The notes beneath the pieces were generated by a model. That model did not search any database. It was not told where the DNA came from and saw nothing but the letters and a program-made list of their open reading frames with translations. The translations under genes and the position numbers were made by a program. Below are positions 26,766-34,616 of a stretch of DNA of 45,457 nt, in pieces. The DNA lies in NCBI GenBank assembly GCA_964384335.1, contig CAYLKN010000017.1:1-45457 (forward strand). Direction: 5' to 3'. Numbering within the stretch: the stretch's first letter is position 1; each line of letters opens with the position of its first letter. This DNA is from JAUICS01 sp964384335 (GTDB taxonomy: Bacteria; Pseudomonadota; Alphaproteobacteria; Micavibrionales; Micavibrionaceae).

Positions 26766-28055
26766 TTAAGCCGCGTTTTTCAGAAGGACCCGCCGACCTA
26801 TATCTTTTCTGTAATACCCTTGAGGCCAGTCGATTTGAGACGCAGCATCATAGGCTTTGCCGCACGCAGTTTTGAAGTCTGGGCCTTTTGCAGTAACGCA
26901 TAACGTCCTTCCGCCGCTATTAACAGTTTCACCTGTTTCAGTCCTTCGGGTTGAGGCCTGAAAAATCATGATATCGGTTTCATCCTGGAAGCGATCAATA
27001 CCTTTGATGATTGTGCCTTTCTCATATTGCCCCGGATAACCGTTTGCGGCAAAAACAACACACAATGCAGGATCAGGCGATAAAAGCATTTCCTCCCGAA
27101 CCGCGTTAAGACGGCCATGTGTGGCGGCATTAAGCGTTGAAAGCAGGTCGCCTTCCATTCGGAGAGCGACAGGTTCGAATTCCGGATCACCGAAACGCAC
27201 ATTGTATTCAATAAGTTTGGGCTCGCCTTCATGCATGATAAGCCCGGCATATAATACACCCTGGAATTGAATGTTTTTGTCTTTCAGGGCCCTTAAAGTG
27301 GGGTGGATGATTGTATCCATAATTTTTCGCTGAAGTTCCGGCGTATCCATTCGCGCGGGCGAATAAGCCCCCATACCGCCGGTATTCGGTCCTTTATCAT
27401 CATCAAAGGCGCGTTTGTGGTCCTGTGCGGTGGCCAGCGGCAAAACGGTTTCACCATCAGAGATGGCAAAGAAACTCAATTCTTCACCTTCCAGAAACTC
27501 TTCAATTACAATACGCTTTCCGGCATCACCAAAACTCTCACCGGAAAGAATTTCTGCGACCACTTCTTTTGCCTCTTCTTTTGTTTCGGGGATAATTACC
27601 CCCTTTCCCGCGGCCAGGCCATCCGCTTTGATGACAACATTTTTACCGAAACCATCCAGAAAGGCAAACGCCTCGTCAATTTCTGAAAAGGTTTTATAGA
27701 TCGCGGTCGGTATACCGTATTCGGCGCAGATATCTTTTGTAAATGCTTTCGAGCCCTCAAGCTGAGCTGCCGCTTGATCCGGGCCAAAGCAGGGTATGCC
27801 CATTTCGCGCATTCTATCCGCTATTCCAAGAACAAGAGGCGCTTCGGGTCCCGGAATGACCAGGTCGGGGGCGATAGTGCGGGCCAGTTCGACAAGCCCG
27901 TTAATATCATCTGCCGCAACCTGATGACATATTGCGATATCTTCCGTACCGGCATTGCCCGGCGTACAATTAAGCTCCGTACATAAAGGCGACTGGCTGA
28001 TTTTCCAGGCCAGTGCGTGTTCCCGCGCATTATTTCCAATGATTAAAACTTTCAT
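26766..28055 (-). CDS. purD: Phosphoribosylamine--glycine ligase PurD
   Basis: ATP-grasp enzyme of purine synthesis that joins phosphoribosylamine and glycine. The 429-aa length is normal. Key features are MKVLIIGNNAREHALAWK at the N-terminus, PGNAGTEDIA near residue 36, VIKADGLAAGKGVI near 145, the substrate loop GPNTGGMGAYSPA near 226, and YNVRFGDPEFEP near 285. It has its own promoter and stands apart from other purine genes. Confidence 0.97.
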   Translation of the reverse strand: MKVLIIGNNAREHALAWKISQSPLCTELNCTPGNAGTEDIAICHQVAADDINGLVELARTIAPDLVIPGPEAPLVLGIADRMREMGIPCFGPDQAAAQLEGSKAFTKDICAEYGIPTAIYKTFSEIDEAFAFLDGFGKNVVIKADGLAAGKGVIIPETKEEAKEVVAEILSGESFGDAGKRIVIEEFLEGEELSFFAISDGETVLPLATAQDHKRAFDDDKGPNTGGMGAYSPARMDTPELQRKIMDTIIHPTLRALKDKNIQFQGVLYAGLIMHEGEPKLIEYNVRFGDPEFEPVALRMEGDLLSTLNAATHGRLNAVREEMLLSPDPALCVVFAANGYPGQYEKGTIIKGIDRFQDETDIMIFQASTRRTETGETVNSGGRTLCVTAKGPDFKTACGKAYDAASQIDWPQGYYRKDIGRRVLLKNAA

Positions 28056-28090
28056 ACCGTCTATTCACAATTAATTCTTTAATACACTGT

Positions 28091-28118
28091 AAATTATCAA
28101 AAAATAAGAGTATGGCAA
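28091..28118 (-). promoter_or_regulatory. Candidate purD promoter
   Basis: The minus strand has TTGCCA (28118-28113) and TAATTT (28096-28091) with a 16-bp spacer, about 36 bp before the purD ATG. Confidence 0.45.
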
Positions 28119-28138
28119 GCCTGACATTACAGTATAGA

Positions 28139-28177
28139 CAGGCCAGGAAAACAGGTCATGAAAACAGGCCATAAAAA
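28139..28177. repeat. Three tandem 13-bp repeats between purD and a small gene
   Basis: CAGGCCAGGAAAA, CAGGTCATGAAAA and CAGGCCATAAAAA follow each other with no gap. They lie just upstream of the purD -35 box and upstream of the divergent small gene. They could be a binding array for a regulator or a slipped-strand expansion. Confidence 0.7.
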
Positions 28178-28224
28178 ATTTTCATAAAAACACTTGATCG
28201 GGTAAATTTGTTATGGTAAACACT

Positions 28225-28240
28225 GTTGTATAAATACAAC
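28225..28240 (+). promoter_or_regulatory. Perfect palindrome over a -10-like box
   Basis: GTTGTAT-AA-ATACAAC is a perfect 7-bp dyad containing TATAAA, 25 bp before the small gene's ATG. It looks like an operator placed over a -10 element; no strong -35 accompanies it. Confidence 0.4.
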
Positions 28241-28264
28241 AAATTAAAAATGTGTGGGATTGAT

Positions 28265-28519
28265 ATGTCAGTTATTGACGATAAAAGATGCGTACTTGCG
28301 AAAATTCGTCTTGAACGAAGCCGCCAGGCAACCTCCCAGATTAAATTCATAATCTACAACTTTTATGAAGACGCCGAAGATAACGAAACGCAGGACCTTT
28401 TGTTCAGGCTCCTTGAAGATATAGAGCGTAATATTGCCTATTGTGAGGATGTTTTTGTCGATTATCTGCGCCATACCGCAAAACAGCGTCCGAACGTCAT
28501 CACCATTAACAAACGGTAG
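28265..28519 (+). CDS. Small hypothetical protein, 84 aa
   Basis: Family not recognised. The protein is soluble, highly charged and probably all helical (DDKRCVLAKIRLERSRQA, QDLLFRLLEDIERNIAY). The ATG at 28265 is chosen over an upstream start at 28226 because the latter would lie inside the palindrome and -10-like box. It is divergent from purD and converges on lysS with 7 bp between stops. Composition and the tidy spacing to lysS support a real gene. Confidence 0.55.
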   Translation: MSVIDDKRCVLAKIRLERSRQATSQIKFIIYNFYEDAEDNETQDLLFRLLEDIERNIAYCEDVFVDYLRHTAKQRPNVITINKR

Positions 28520-28526
28520 ACCGGGT

Positions 28527-30125
28527 TTAAGCTGCCCGTGCATACTTACCGGCGACGGCCTCGTGTATTAGGGTAATCGTTTTCTTTCGTCCGTAAACTT
28601 CGATAAACGAACCAAATCGCGGCCCCTGCGTCTGCCCAAGCAGAACTTCATATATCGCCTGAAACCATTCACGAAGTTCGTTCTTTTGATATCCGTTTTC
28701 TTTTCCCGCACTGAAAACTTCAGTTTGAAAATCTTCAAACCCGGCATCATCCGGCAAAATTTCCAGACGCCTTGCAAGATCCAGCAGCGCGGCTTTCTCA
28801 CGGCCGTCAGGCAGTCTGTATGATTTCGCGGGCGCGACAAAATCCTTGTAATACTTAACGGCATATTCGGCCAGCCGGTCAACGAAGTGATGCGAGCCTG
28901 GAGAAATATCTTTCCTGTACTGCTTTATAAATCCCCATAAAACCTCTTTGTTTTCGGCGTTCGAAACCGCTGCAATGTTGAGCATCAGGGAAAAGGAAAG
29001 CGGCGAACGCTGTAAATTGGACACTTGTCCATTGTGAATATGCCATACGGGATTCTGGGCAAGTTCTTCGGGGTTTTGCTGATCCAGTTTCTCACCCAAA
29101 CTGATATAGTCGTCAACAGCCTTCGGAATGATGTCAAAATACAGCTTTTTCCCTGATGTCGGACGCAAAAACATATAATAAGCAAGACTTTCGTGCGGGG
29201 CATAAGCAAGCCATTCGTCCATACTTAACCCGTTGCCTTTTGATTTTGAAATCTTCTGTCCGTTTTCATCGAGAAACAGTTTGTACCGTAAACCGGCCGG
29301 TTTTTTCCCGCCCATAACTTCCGTAATTTTTCCGGCAATGTCGCCCGCAGATATAAGGTCCTCACCAGCCATTTCATAATCCACGTCAAGGGCATACCAG
29401 CGCAACGCCCAGTCGGGGCGCCATTGACACTTAACATTGCCGCCGGTGACAGGAAGTTCCGTCTTTGTGCCGTCCTCATCCTCAAAAATAATGGTTCCTG
29501 CATCGGCATTGGTTTCAAGGATCGGAACCTGTAATACCTTCCCTGTTTTTGGTGAAATCGGCAGGAAAGGGCTGTATGTTTGTTTCCTCTCCTCCCCCAG
29601 AATCGGCAGAACACAGGATTTCACCTCTTCGTAAAGCTCAAGCATCCGCAAAAGCGCCTTGTCAAATCGTCCGGATTTATAAAATTCTGTAGAGGAATAA
29701 AAAGTGTATTCAAAACCAAATGAATCAAGAAATTCGCGCATCCTGGCATTATTGTAATGGGCAAAGCTTTCATATTCCTCAAAGGGATCAGGTATGCTGG
29801 TAAGAGGTTTATGGAGATTATCTTCCAGTATTTTTTTATTCGGTATATTTTGAGGGACTTTTCTAAGGCCATCCATATCGTCTGCAAAACTTACAAGTTT
29901 CGCCGGAATATCCGACATATGCCGGAAAGCATTCATCACCATATTTGTACGCAGAACTTCCTGGAAAGTCCCAATATGGGGCAAACCGGAAGCACCATAG
30001 CCCGTTTCAAACAGAACATACCCCTTCGCCGGAGTCTTGCCTTCAATCCGCTCAAGCACGGCTTTCGCCTCCTGAAAAGGCCAGGCTTTGGAGTCCATGG
30101 CTGTTTTTTTGTCAACTGTAGTCAT
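28527..30125 (-). CDS. lysS: Class I lysyl-tRNA synthetase
   Basis: Charges tRNA-Lys. The class I signature motifs are present: the HIGH-type GYGASGLPHIGTFQEVLR near residues 43-60 and the KMSKS-type KISKSKGNGLS near 293-303. At 532 aa it is typical. This archaeal-type enzyme replaces the common class II LysRS in many alphaproteobacteria and supports that assignment. It stands alone; the 236-bp gap to the plus-strand MscS gene contains a palindrome (ATTGCATGCAAT, 30235-30246) but no promoter I would commit to. Confidence 0.96.
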   Translation of the reverse strand: MTTVDKKTAMDSKAWPFQEAKAVLERIEGKTPAKGYVLFETGYGASGLPHIGTFQEVLRTNMVMNAFRHMSDIPAKLVSFADDMDGLRKVPQNIPNKKILEDNLHKPLTSIPDPFEEYESFAHYNNARMREFLDSFGFEYTFYSSTEFYKSGRFDKALLRMLELYEEVKSCVLPILGEERKQTYSPFLPISPKTGKVLQVPILETNADAGTIIFEDEDGTKTELPVTGGNVKCQWRPDWALRWYALDVDYEMAGEDLISAGDIAGKITEVMGGKKPAGLRYKLFLDENGQKISKSKGNGLSMDEWLAYAPHESLAYYMFLRPTSGKKLYFDIIPKAVDDYISLGEKLDQQNPEELAQNPVWHIHNGQVSNLQRSPLSFSLMLNIAAVSNAENKEVLWGFIKQYRKDISPGSHHFVDRLAEYAVKYYKDFVAPAKSYRLPDGREKAALLDLARRLEILPDDAGFEDFQTEVFSAGKENGYQKNELREWFQAIYEVLLGQTQGPRFGSFIEVYGRKKTITLIHEAVAGKYARAA

Positions 30126-30361
30126 AACTGTTCAATAAAAAATCCAAATTATGCGCAGTCTATACATGTTGCGGGTTTTTGATCAAGTTTTTATCGCTTG
30201 ATTTGGTATTTTCTGCTTTTTTCATTATCTGCAAATTGCATGCAATGCAGAAAATTTAAATCCGAGTGCCTTAATATACTCTCGACACCATATTCATACC
30301 GCAGATATGTGAGGTCAGTAATGGTTTAAAATGCATAGGCCATAGGCAGTGAAGAAAAATC

Positions 30362-31558
30362 GTGGTAAAAACCGGTTCTATGCAGGATAAAACGATAATT
30401 GAAAAAACGCTCCCCGATCACCTGCTGTTTATATGGCAGGAAACAGTGGATATATGGAACCAGGGCTTTCTTGGTATCAATATCGGCCAGATCGTTATTT
30501 CCATACTCATTTTCGGATTTTTTATCCTGCTCCGCGGGATATTCAGTAAATACGTGCTGGCACGGCTTCACCTTTTAACCGGAAAAACAAAAACGGAGCT
30601 GGACGATAATATCGTTGACGCGCTGATTCCACCGATCAAATTTCTCCCAATCATCCTGGGATTTTACTTTGCCGCCACCTATGCCTCGCTTGATGCCGCA
30701 ATGGGTGATATCTTCTATCAGCTTTTGCGCAGTCTTATCGCGTTTACCATTTTCTGGGGTCTGCACAGGTCCGCCATCCCCCTTTCAAAAGGTTTCAAAA
30801 GGCTGGAGAAAATTTTGACACCCCCGATGGTGCAATGGATTTTCAAAGCCATACGCGTGCTGGTGCTGTTTTTCGGGGCTGCAGTCATCCTGGAAATATG
30901 GGGGATAAAGATCGGACCCATTCTGGCCGGACTTGGTATTTTCGGCGCGGCCGTTGCCCTTGGCGCTCAGGATATGTTCAAGAATCTGATCGGGGGGTTC
31001 ACGGTTATCGCCGAAAAGCGTTTTAATCCGGGAGACTGGATCAAAATCGACAATGTGGTCGAAGGTGTGGTTGAGGATATCGGCATACGGTCAACCCAGA
31101 TCAGACGCTTTGACAAAGCCCCCGTCCATGTACCGAACGCCCTGCTGGCCGATCAGGTCATAACGAATTTCAGCCGCATGACTCACCGCCGTATATACTG
31201 GCTTATCGGGGTTGAGTATCGCACAACGATCGATCAACTCCGCGTTGTCCGTGATGAAATCGAAAAATACCTGCTGGACCACAAGGATGATTTTGCAGGG
31301 CCGGATAATGTGCCTCTTTTTGTCCGGATTGAAAGTTTCGGCGCATCCTCCATCGATATTATGGTTTATTGTTTTACGCATACGACCGTCTGGGGCGAAT
31401 GGCTGGAAATCAAGGAACGCTTTGCCCTCGCCATAAAGGATATTGTGGAAAACAAGGCGGGTACCGGATTTGCTTTCCCTTCACAATCAGTTTACATCGA
31501 AAAATTGCCGGAAGGCGACAAGCCCGAGGTTTACGTCCCGCCCTCAGAAAAACAGTAA
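30362..31558 (+). CDS. MscS-family mechanosensitive ion channel
   Basis: Inner-membrane channel expected to open on osmotic downshock. The 398-aa protein has an N-terminal hydrophobic region (VISILIFGFFILLRGIFSKYV near 45-65 and further segments near 100, 125 and 165), then the glycine/alanine-rich pore helix and MscS core GLGIFGAAVALGAQDMFKN near 195-213 and IAEKRFNPGDWIKID, with the cytoplasmic beta and alpha/beta domains after it. The start is GTG at 30362; an ATG six codons later is the alternative. It converges on trmFO, with a dispersed-repeat hairpin between them that could terminate both transcripts. Confidence 0.92.
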   Translation: MVKTGSMQDKTIIEKTLPDHLLFIWQETVDIWNQGFLGINIGQIVISILIFGFFILLRGIFSKYVLARLHLLTGKTKTELDDNIVDALIPPIKFLPIILGFYFAATYASLDAAMGDIFYQLLRSLIAFTIFWGLHRSAIPLSKGFKRLEKILTPPMVQWIFKAIRVLVLFFGAAVILEIWGIKIGPILAGLGIFGAAVALGAQDMFKNLIGGFTVIAEKRFNPGDWIKIDNVVEGVVEDIGIRSTQIRRFDKAPVHVPNALLADQVITNFSRMTHRRIYWLIGVEYRTTIDQLRVVRDEIEKYLLDHKDDFAGPDNVPLFVRIESFGASSIDIMVYCFTHTTVWGEWLEIKERFALAIKDIVENKAGTGFAFPSQSVYIEKLPEGDKPEVYVPPSEKQ

Positions 31559-31628
31559 ACAATGCAAAATGCGCCCGGGACTTGCCGCCGGAATCAGGAA
31601 TAAAATGATAATGATAGAACAGGAACCT

Positions 31629-31702
31629 GATTTAATAAGTTAGTGCAAATTCACGCGATCAAAAAGAATCTCTTTGCGATTTTTGATCGTGATTTGCTCT
31701 AG
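31629..31702. repeat. Dispersed element, copy 2 (rearranged, hairpin A only)
   Basis: This copy has the hairpin A arms (CGATCAAAAA ... TTTTTGATCG) with their flanks GCAAATTCACG and GTGATTTGCTCTAG reversed relative to copies 1 and 3, while the hairpin centre keeps their orientation. The GATTTAATAAGT block, which follows hairpin A in copies 1 and 3, here precedes it in direct orientation. Hairpin B is missing. It lies between the convergent MscS gene and trmFO, where it can act as a two-way terminator. Confidence 0.75.
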
Positions 31703-31717
31703 AAGTCTTTACGAGAA

Positions 31718-33079
31718 TCATGCGGCCAGCTTTTGAAGATCCTGCCAATGTGCAAGATCCGCGATGGCTCTTTCACTTAAAGCCTTTTTACGGTCTCGGC
31801 CCTTGATTTTTTTTGTTTTGCCGTTGATGGTCTGTGGTTCAAGATCTGGAAAAAGTCCGAAATTAATATTCATCGGCTGAAATGTGTCGGCATTTGCACC
31901 ACTTGTAATGTGATTCAGCAAAGCGCCCAAAGCAGTCGTTAACGGCGGTGCACGAAATATCTCACCCGTCCTTTCGGCGGCGGCAAACAAGCCGGCCAAA
32001 AGGCCGACAGCGGCACTTTCGACATAGCCTTCGCAGCCGGTAATCTGTCCGGCAAAGCGGAGCCTGGGCGCAGCTTTCAGTTTCAAAGTCTTATCAAGCA
32101 GTTTCGGCGCATTTAAAAACGTGTTCCTGTGCATCCCTCCCAGTCTCGCAAATTCTGCAGATTCAAGCCCGGGTATCATCCGGAAAAGGTCTTTCTGGGC
32201 GGCAAATTTCGTCTTTGTCTGGAACCCGACAATGTTGTAAAGCGTACCAAGGGCGTTATCCTGTCTAAGCTGCACAACCGCATGCGGCCTCTTACCCGTT
32301 CGCGGATCCGTCAGGCCAACCGGTTTCATCGGTCCGAACCTTGGCGTGTCGCGCCCGCGTTCCGCCATGACCTCAATGGGCATACAACCTTCAAAATAAT
32401 GTGTTGCCTCTTCCCATTCTCTGAATTCCGTTTTCGGTGCGGCTAGCAGTGCATCAATAAAACCTTCATACTCCTTTTCCGTGAGAGGGCAGTTTATGTA
32501 GTCATCCCCACCACCTTTGTCATATCGTGACTGGCGCCAGGCAATTTCGAAATTTATGCTTTCATGATAAACGATTGGGGCGATCGCATCATAAAAAGAA
32601 AGCTCCTTCTCCCCTGTCAGATCCTGAATGGCCGTGGCCAGGGCTGAAGATGTAAGCGGTCCTGTGGCAATAATCACACTATCCCAGTCTTGCGGCGGCA
32701 GATCCGATACTTCCTCCCTGTTCACCGTGACCAGTGGGTGGTTTTCAAGAGCCTGCGTAACGCCGCGGGAAAATCCCTCGCGATCGACAGCGAGCGCACC
32801 TCCGGCCGGGAGGGCATGCTGATCGCCCATCGCCATGATCAGTGATCCACAACGCCGCATTTCCGCATGAAGAAGACCAACGGCATTATATTCCGGATCG
32901 TCCGAACGGAAAGAGTTTGAACAGACCAGCTCAGCCAGACTGTCCGTTTTATGTGCCCTGGTTTCTTTGTGCGGCCGCATTTCATGAACGGTAACGGGAA
33001 CACCGCGCCGGGCAATCTGCCAGGCGGCCTCACTTCCGGCCAGTCCGCCGCCGATTATGTGAACTTCTTTTAATCCCAT
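31718..33079 (-). CDS. trmFO: Folate-dependent tRNA-U54 methyltransferase TrmFO
   Basis: FAD- and methylenetetrahydrofolate-dependent enzyme that makes ribothymidine at position 54 of tRNA. The 453-aa protein has the dinucleotide-binding IIGGGLAGSEAAWQIARRG at the N-terminus, and the two expected active-site cysteines in ELVCSNSFRSDDPE (near 53) and HYFEGCMPIEVMAERGRDT (near 225). Other family motifs are GCEGYVESAAVGLLAG and PMNINFGLFP near the C-terminus. Confidence 0.96.
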   Translation of the reverse strand: MGLKEVHIIGGGLAGSEAAWQIARRGVPVTVHEMRPHKETRAHKTDSLAELVCSNSFRSDDPEYNAVGLLHAEMRRCGSLIMAMGDQHALPAGGALAVDREGFSRGVTQALENHPLVTVNREEVSDLPPQDWDSVIIATGPLTSSALATAIQDLTGEKELSFYDAIAPIVYHESINFEIAWRQSRYDKGGGDDYINCPLTEKEYEGFIDALLAAPKTEFREWEEATHYFEGCMPIEVMAERGRDTPRFGPMKPVGLTDPRTGKRPHAVVQLRQDNALGTLYNIVGFQTKTKFAAQKDLFRMIPGLESAEFARLGGMHRNTFLNAPKLLDKTLKLKAAPRLRFAGQITGCEGYVESAAVGLLAGLFAAAERTGEIFRAPPLTTALGALLNHITSGANADTFQPMNINFGLFPDLEPQTINGKTKKIKGRDRKKALSERAIADLAHWQDLQKLAA

Positions 33080-33163
33080 AGTATTGTCTTATCACAGAAC
33101 AAACCGGTAAATAAAGATTTTAGACTTTCCTTTTACAATTTGCCGGTATTGATTTATAGAGGT

Positions 33164-34441
33164 CTACTCCCGGAACTCCTCCATTTCCGGTACACGAGAA
33201 AAGGCGATCTTTGTCCCGACATATCCGGCAAGGGTTTTGGGCACAACCCCAAGATGGATAGTATCCGCACCGTATTTATGGTTGAGTCTGTCCATCACTT
33301 CGGAAAGGCGGTTGTGACGCGCCCGTTCTCTGTGAATTACGGGATTGCATGAGGAAAACAGATCACCTGTTCTCTCACCCGGTGCTTTAAGGTTGTGCAG
33401 AATGACCGACACTTTTTTAAGACGTCTGGGCCTTAACTGCCGGAGCATCACTTCCCACAAACGGTCCAGCGCCCTCAGGAATGAGATCGTATCCTGCGCG
33501 GGTTCCAGCGTGATTTCCCGGGCCCATTTCAGGCCTTCTGCCGTTTTGACGCCCAGAGAAAACGATCCGGCATATAATTCTTTACGCCGCAATCGGTGAC
33601 AGGCTTTTGATGTCAGACGCCGGGCCATGATCGCCGCCAGTTCCGGACGGCGGAAATCCGGGTCCAGAACCCGGCTGTGGCCGACCATTCGGGTTTTTGT
33701 TTCCTGCTCCGGCACTTCATAGCCGCGCAGCCTGTACCAGAACCGTTCCCCCGCCACGCTGCCCCAGATTGCCCGGGCCTGTTTCGGATGGCAGTTCCAC
33801 AATGCCTCGACCGTTCGGATTCCTGCACGATCCAGTCGGGCCATAATACCCGTGTTAATGCCCGGCAGATCCATCGGATCAAGATCAAATAACGGACCGG
33901 GCAGGTCTTTGCCTTCAAGCGCGACAAGACCGTTCGGTTTTTGCAGGTCCGTGGCGACTTTGGCCAGAAAACTGTTGGGCGCCAGCCCGATGGAACATTT
34001 GATCGCTTTGCCTACCTTGTCCCGGATGGCCTGCTTCACCCGCACAGCCAGAGCCTGCGCGTTATCTATGTTTCGCCGGGATTCAGGCAGGCGGCTTGAA
34101 AGCTCATCCACAGACCAGACCGTATGAATAGGGATAATCCCGGCAATAGCCGACAAAATACGGTGGTGATAATCAACGTAAAGATCGTGCCGGGCCAGAA
34201 CGCAGTGCAAATGCGGACACATTTTTTTGGCATCGTAAATTTTTGTGCCGGTTTTGATACCATAGGCCTTCGCCTCATAAGAAGCGGCAATGGCACAGGT
34301 GGAATCCGTTTCCATCGGCACGACGGCAACGGGTTTATTGCGCAGATGCGGACGATCCTGCTGTTCCACACTGGCAAAATAGCTGTTCATATCCAGAAAA
34401 AGCCACTTTATTCCCGATGCCGAAGGCGGTACGAAAGCCAT
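33164..34441 (-). CDS. Y-family translesion DNA polymerase
   Basis: Error-prone polymerase that copies past damaged bases. The 425-aa protein has the first catalytic aspartate in FLDMNSYFASVEQ (D17), the palm acids in WSVDELSSRL (D112, E113), a helix-hairpin-helix (DLPGINTGIMARLDRAGI), and a little-finger domain. TGDLFSS near 365 resembles a sliding-clamp binding peptide. The sequence after SVDE lacks the YLD of classical DinB (Pol IV), so this belongs to a divergent branch and I give no symbol. A GGAGG precedes the ATG, and a LexA box lies 15-29 bp upstream, which marks it as an SOS gene. Confidence 0.92.
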   Translation of the reverse strand: MAFVPPSASGIKWLFLDMNSYFASVEQQDRPHLRNKPVAVVPMETDSTCAIAASYEAKAYGIKTGTKIYDAKKMCPHLHCVLARHDLYVDYHHRILSAIAGIIPIHTVWSVDELSSRLPESRRNIDNAQALAVRVKQAIRDKVGKAIKCSIGLAPNSFLAKVATDLQKPNGLVALEGKDLPGPLFDLDPMDLPGINTGIMARLDRAGIRTVEALWNCHPKQARAIWGSVAGERFWYRLRGYEVPEQETKTRMVGHSRVLDPDFRRPELAAIMARRLTSKACHRLRRKELYAGSFSLGVKTAEGLKWAREITLEPAQDTISFLRALDRLWEVMLRQLRPRRLKKVSVILHNLKAPGERTGDLFSSCNPVIHRERARHNRLSEVMDRLNHKYGADTIHLGVVPKTLAGYVGTKIAFSRVPEMEEFRE

Positions 34442-34455
34442 TGTTCCTCCAAAAT

Positions 34456-34470
34456 GTTCCTTGTTTGTTC
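34456..34470 (-). promoter_or_regulatory. LexA (SOS) box of the Y-family polymerase
   Basis: GTTC (34456-34459), 7 bp, GTTC (34467-34470) is the alphaproteobacterial LexA operator GTTC-N7-GTTC. It starts immediately after the -10 box of the polymerase promoter, so LexA would cover the transcription start. Confidence 0.8.
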
Positions 34471-34498
34471 ACATTATCATGGAACAGGAACTTTTCAA
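34471..34498 (-). promoter_or_regulatory. Promoter of the Y-family polymerase
   Basis: On the minus strand TTGAAA (34498-34493) and TAATGT (34476-34471) are separated by 16 bp, directly upstream of the LexA box. Confidence 0.5.
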
Positions 34499-34616
34499 GA
34501 CCATTTGTGAATAAAATACGAGCGGGAAAGAGCAGAGAGAAATCGTAATCTGAGGTCTGTAAAAATACAGTGACAAGAGACTTGTCAAAAGACGGCAGAA
34601 CATCAACACTGTTTCC

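Noticed and set aside
28056..28225. Purine riboswitch in front of purD
   Set aside because: The leader after the predicted start is only about 30 nt, too short for an aptamer, and no conserved stem pattern was seen.
30121..30215. Fourth copy of the dispersed element near TTTTTGATCAAG
   Set aside because: Only a short GATCAA/TTGATT similarity; the arms, the central stem and the ends do not match the three accepted copies.
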